The notes under the pieces are model-generated. The model searched no databases, was not told the origin of the DNA, and saw only the letters and a list, made by a program, of their open reading frames with translations. DNA of 64,000 nucleotides from Delftia tsuruhatensis NBRC 16741. Its GTDB lineage: Bacteria > Pseudomonadota > Gammaproteobacteria > Burkholderiales > Burkholderiaceae_C. Positions 61,778-64,000 of this stretch are shown here, piece after piece. Every line of letters starts with the position of its first letter. Position 1 is the first letter of the stretch. The stretch is from contig NZ_BCTO01000019.1 in NCBI RefSeq assembly GCF_001571325.1, positions 124,001 to 188,000 of the forward strand. Reading direction: 5' to 3'. The position numbers and the translations under genes were made by a program.

Positions 61778-62074
61778 TCAGGTGCGGATAGGCTGAGCCA
61801 CCAGACGCACGCCAAGAGCGCCACAGACGCGACGGATGGTGTCAAACCGAGGCTGGCTGCCCGGCCGCAGTGCCTTGTACAGAGCCTCCCGGGTCAGACC
61901 GCTGGCACTGGCTATCTCGCTCATGCCGCGCGTGCGTGCGATCACGCCAAGGGCATGGGCCAGTTCGGAGGGGTCATCTTCTTCCAGCACCAAGGACAGA
62001 TAGGCAGCCACGTCCTCATCGGTTTTCAGGTGCTCGGCCATGTCAAAGGTGGGAAGGTCAGCAATCTTGGTCAT
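61778..62074 (-). CDS. Putative addiction-module antidote protein (HTH, HigA-like)
   Basis: A 98-residue DNA-binding antitoxin. It begins MTKIADLPTFDMAEHLKTDEDVAAYL, the usual start of the family, then GMSEIASASGLTREALYKAL, a helix-turn-helix, and ends VCGALGVRLVAQPIRT. ATG 62074 has ctggaga upstream. Its toxin partner just upstream is a remnant, so it may now act only as a repressor. Confidence 0.88.
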   Translation of the reverse strand: MTKIADLPTFDMAEHLKTDEDVAAYLSLVLEEDDPSELAHALGVIARTRGMSEIASASGLTREALYKALRPGSQPRFDTIRRVCGALGVRLVAQPIRT

Positions 62075-62076
62075 GG

Positions 62077-62190
62077 TCAGTTCTCCAGGGTCTTGGACAG
62101 GGCAATTGCAGCCGCAATGTCCACCTGCTGGGTTGCCTTGTCGCCACCACCCAACATAGCTACCAGCACGTAACACGCAAAGCTAACGGC
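62077..62190 (-). pseudogene. Remnant of a HigB/RelE-type toxin gene (C-terminal end only)
   Basis: The last 30-36 codons before the antitoxin read YVLVAMLGGGDKATQQVDIAAA (shortened) and ALSKTLEN, matching the C-terminal YxxxVLLLGGGDK-x-x-Q-x-x-DI part of phage-derived addiction-module toxins. The N-terminal 70 residues with the RNase-like fold are absent; upstream sequence is unrelated. It ends 2 bp before the antitoxin, as toxin genes of this family do. Confidence 0.7.
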
Positions 62191-62242
62191 GAAACCACCC
62201 CAGTGGTCAGAATTTCTGCAGCTGGACATGTGCCTTGTGCCA

Positions 62243-62995
62243 TCAGGCCAGCACGACAAGTCGCCAATTCGCAGCGGGCTGCCAATGCACTTCTTCGCTT
62301 CCTGATATAGCCACCTCGGGCAGGGGCCCAGGCATGCAAAGCGCCAGGCACACGGCCTGTGCATCGCAATCCCGGCCTTGCCACAGGCGGCCGTGGGCCA
62401 GGGGCGGCCCAGCCATGTCGAGCGCAGCGCAGACGGGTATCCACGCAAGCTGCCGCATCCGGACAAAGTCCAGGCCCTGGCCCAGGCTCTTGAAATAGGC
62501 CTCCTTCAGGCTCCACAGCTGCACCAGGCTGTGCTGCAGGCGGGCTCCGTCCTGCGCCTGAAGCCATGCGCGTTCGGGCGGGGAGCACACCATCTCGGCC
62601 ATGGCATGCACGTCGCGCTGGCGGTGCGCAGCCCTTCGCTCAAGGTCCACGCCTACCGGGCCTTGTGCGGCGGCGCAGGCCAGCCAGCCGGCGCTGTGCG
62701 AGAGGCTCAAACGGGGCTTCGCTCCAAAAATGCCGCCCTCCCCGCCTTGCTCCACGTGGGGGGCAGCATTGCGGGGCGCTGCCAGCCGCCAGGTCGATGC
62801 GGCATCGTGCCCGCCGGCCAGCAGCAGGCGCATGGCATAGCGGCAGGCGATGAATTCGCGCTGGCGCGCCTCGCGCATACCGGCATGGCGCTCCCGCTCC
62901 GAGTCCGTCAGCCAGCCCGCAGCCAGCGACTGCGCATTGGCCCACAAGGGCGCCTGCGCCCCCAGCAGCAAGGCGCAGGCGGCCGGCGCGCTCAA
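62243..62995 (-). CDS. 4'-phosphopantetheinyl transferase superfamily protein (Sfp-like)
   Basis: A 250-residue enzyme that would load phosphopantetheine on acyl carrier proteins. VGVDLE (near 117) and WSLKEAYFKSLGQGL (near 162) carry the magnesium-binding Asp, Glu and the Lys/Glu motif. Only a TTG start (62995) is available; an in-frame TAG is just upstream and the stop of the preceding gene is two bases away, which suggests coupled translation. It is the last gene of the cluster running from the right edge. Confidence 0.85.
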   Translation of the reverse strand: MSAPAACALLLGAQAPLWANAQSLAAGWLTDSERERHAGMREARQREFIACRYAMRLLLAGGHDAASTWRLAAPRNAAPHVEQGGEGGIFGAKPRLSLSHSAGWLACAAAQGPVGVDLERRAAHRQRDVHAMAEMVCSPPERAWLQAQDGARLQHSLVQLWSLKEAYFKSLGQGLDFVRMRQLAWIPVCAALDMAGPPLAHGRLWQGRDCDAQAVCLALCMPGPLPEVAISGSEEVHWQPAANWRLVVLA

Positions 62996-62996
62996 A

Positions 62997-63431
62997 TCAC
63001 CGGCCTACGCGGGCATAGGTGCCCTTGAAGGTGACGCCGGCCATCACATTGCCTGCGCGGCATTCGAAATTGACTGGATCCCGGGTGGATTGCTTCTTGT
63101 TGAAGCTGTGCAGGTCCACCACGGCGTTGGCGCCCTTTTGCTTGGCCTTGGCCTCGAAGGCCATCAGGGCAGACAGCGCTGCCCAGTTGCAGGCCGTGGC
63201 ATCGTCCTTGCCCACGCCGTTGGTTTTCTTGTTGGACACGTCATCGCCCAGCTTTTCGGAGATGGCAGGCGTGCTGGCACCGGAAAGGTGAAAGCTCACG
63301 CTGCCGTCGAGCTTGCCCTGCTCCAGGCCGAGCTTCACCACGTCGGCCAGCGGCAGCATCACTGCTTCATTGCGGGCATGTACCGCCGTTGCGGCCACCA
63401 GCGCCATGGCTGCCAAGATCATCTTTCTCAT
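62997..63431 (-). CDS. Small exported protein of the kind mis-annotated as excinuclease ATPase subunit
   Basis: A 144-residue periplasmic protein. The signal peptide is MRKMILAAMALVAATAVHA. The mature part has ACNWAALSALMAFEAKAKQK and ANAVVDLHSFNKK, with two Cys (near 81 and 126). There is no ATPase motif. Such proteins occur beside beta-ketoacyl synthases of aryl-polyene-like clusters. The function is unknown. ATG 63431 follows a gagagggag region. Confidence 0.75.
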   Translation of the reverse strand: MRKMILAAMALVAATAVHARNEAVMLPLADVVKLGLEQGKLDGSVSFHLSGASTPAISEKLGDDVSNKKTNGVGKDDATACNWAALSALMAFEAKAKQKGANAVVDLHSFNKKQSTRDPVNFECRAGNVMAGVTFKGTYARVGR

Positions 63432-63478
63432 GGAAACTCCCTCTCTGTAAAAAAGCATGGAACAGGGACAGCGATGGA

Positions 63479-63874
63479 TTACGGGGTACTGATTTTCTTC
63501 ATCAGATTCCGGACCCAGCGGTTGTAGTTGGGATGGATCTCCCGCTTGCCATCGCCTTCCGAGTAATTCAGATTCACACTGTGCAGATAGCTGATCCGGT
63601 AGGTATCTGTGTTGTAGTGCACCGCGATGTTGACCTGGTGCTTGCCTTGCTTGTCGTAGTGCAGCTCCAGGCGGCCCGGCTCGTCGCCGACCACCACCCA
63701 GCCCAGCGACTTCGACGCCACCACGATGCGATCGTGCAACTGCTGCGCCGTAGTCTCGGGCGAGGCGGTCCACATGACCGCCGGGGGTTCATAGATGTCC
63801 GTGCTTCGTGCCACCGCGCTGCCTGCGGCCAGGGCAAGGACCAGGACAATGGCGGCGGTTCTCGTCTGTTTCAT
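63479..63874 (-). CDS. Small exported protein of the same cluster
   Basis: A 131-residue protein with signal peptide MKQTRTAAIVLVLALAAGSAVA. The mature part contains LELHYDKQGKHQVNIAVHYN and TYRISYLHSVNLNY, a beta-rich pattern, and ends LMKKISTP. The ATG overlaps the stop of the ketosynthase gene (ATGA), so it belongs to the same operon. It is not recognised. Confidence 0.78.
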   Translation of the reverse strand: MKQTRTAAIVLVLALAAGSAVARSTDIYEPPAVMWTASPETTAQQLHDRIVVASKSLGWVVVGDEPGRLELHYDKQGKHQVNIAVHYNTDTYRISYLHSVNLNYSEGDGKREIHPNYNRWVRNLMKKISTP

Positions 63875-64000
63875 TTCACTGGCTCCTGTTGCTTCCAACG
63901 TCGAAAAATCAATGAGGTGTTGATGCCGCCAAAGGCAAAGTTGTTGCTCATGACGATATCGGTGTGCAAGGCACGCGGCTCGCCCATGACGTAGTCCAGA
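63871..64000 (-). CDS. Beta-ketoacyl-ACP synthase, C-terminal end (cut by window edge)
   Basis: Only the last 42 codons are present. DIVMSNNFAFGGINTSLIF is the conserved C-terminal NSFGFGGxNxSLVF motif of FabF/FabB-type ketosynthases, which lies by the active-site His. The stop overlaps the next gene. It condenses malonyl-ACP units. With the downstream PPTase it suggests the edge of a polyene or fatty-acid-like cluster. Confidence 0.8.
   Translation of the reverse strand, partial: LDYVMGEPRALHTDIVMSNNFAFGGINTSLIFRRWKQQEPVK

Noticed and set aside
62997..63431. Excinuclease ATPase subunit, the name often given to this family
   Set aside because: It has a signal peptide and no nucleotide-binding motif.
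1..64000. CRISPR arrays, insertion sequences, prophage
   Set aside because: No regularly spaced repeats, transposase or integrase motifs, or phage structural genes were seen.

Overview
The window is GC-rich, densely coded DNA from a betaproteobacterium, most probably a member of the Comamonadaceae (a Delftia/Comamonas/Acidovorax-like organism). The reasons are the high GC codon use, the set of branched-chain amino acid and fatty-acid genes, the thiOSGE order behind a TPP riboswitch, and an intergenic repeat (60397-60487) that I recall from this family. The genus call is inference. No phage, insertion sequence or CRISPR array was seen. The only trace of mobile-type DNA is a decayed toxin-antitoxin locus near 62 kb.

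Layout. 1-9029 (minus strand) is an acyl-CoA and branched-chain uptake block: the start of an enoyl-CoA hydratase/3-hydroxyacyl-CoA dehydrogenase, livF-livG-livM-livH, two near-duplicate livK-type binding proteins, and an acyl-CoA ligase. 9141-13983 holds two secreted lipoprotein hydrolases divergent from an AraC/OruR-type regulator. 14053-17868 (plus) is selO-msrB-yciB-bolA-ppiC, with several ATGA overlaps. 18063-21159 (minus) is a TonB-dependent siderophore receptor with a Fur-like box and an upstream ankyrin protein. 21356-26315 holds an SH3 protein, thiD, a TPP riboswitch and thiO-thiS-thiG-thiE. 26380-29115 is a FimV-like inner-membrane protein. 29174-34188 is a second fatty-acid block: a PaaH-like 3-hydroxyacyl-CoA dehydrogenase, a Crp/Fnr regulator, an ACAD10/11-type phosphotransferase and an acyl-CoA dehydrogenase.

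34259-51349 is an iron-uptake island, almost wholly on the minus strand. It has two stacked ECF sigma - FecR - TonB receptor modules, each with a Fur-like box. Downstream of them lies a possible single operon of DUF3649 - PepSY membrane protein - DUF3325 - MacA - MacB - outer-membrane factor, also behind a Fur-like box. Together these suggest import of a ferric siderophore, reduction of the iron, and export or recycling of the siderophore (inference). Set into this island on the plus strand is an uncharacterised unit at 41830-42810: four hairpins in about 220 nt, a 25-codon leader ORF, and two tandem paralogous small proteins. This is the strongest candidate for something undescribed.

51522-61743 carries a PAS-PAS-GAF-GGDEF-EAL protein, a chemotaxis receptor with a CheR-type C-terminal pentapeptide, prfB with its programmed frameshift, pepN, fbp and tRNA-Thr(CGU). 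61778-64000 (minus) has an orphan antitoxin with a toxin remnant, then the end of a cluster that runs off the window: 4'-phosphopantetheinyl transferase, two small exported proteins and the C-terminus of a beta-ketoacyl-ACP synthase. That set resembles the edge of an aryl-polyene-type or fatty-acid-like biosynthetic cluster. Start sites were chosen by Shine-Dalgarno fit, overlap with neighbours and family length; those that are uncertain are marked.
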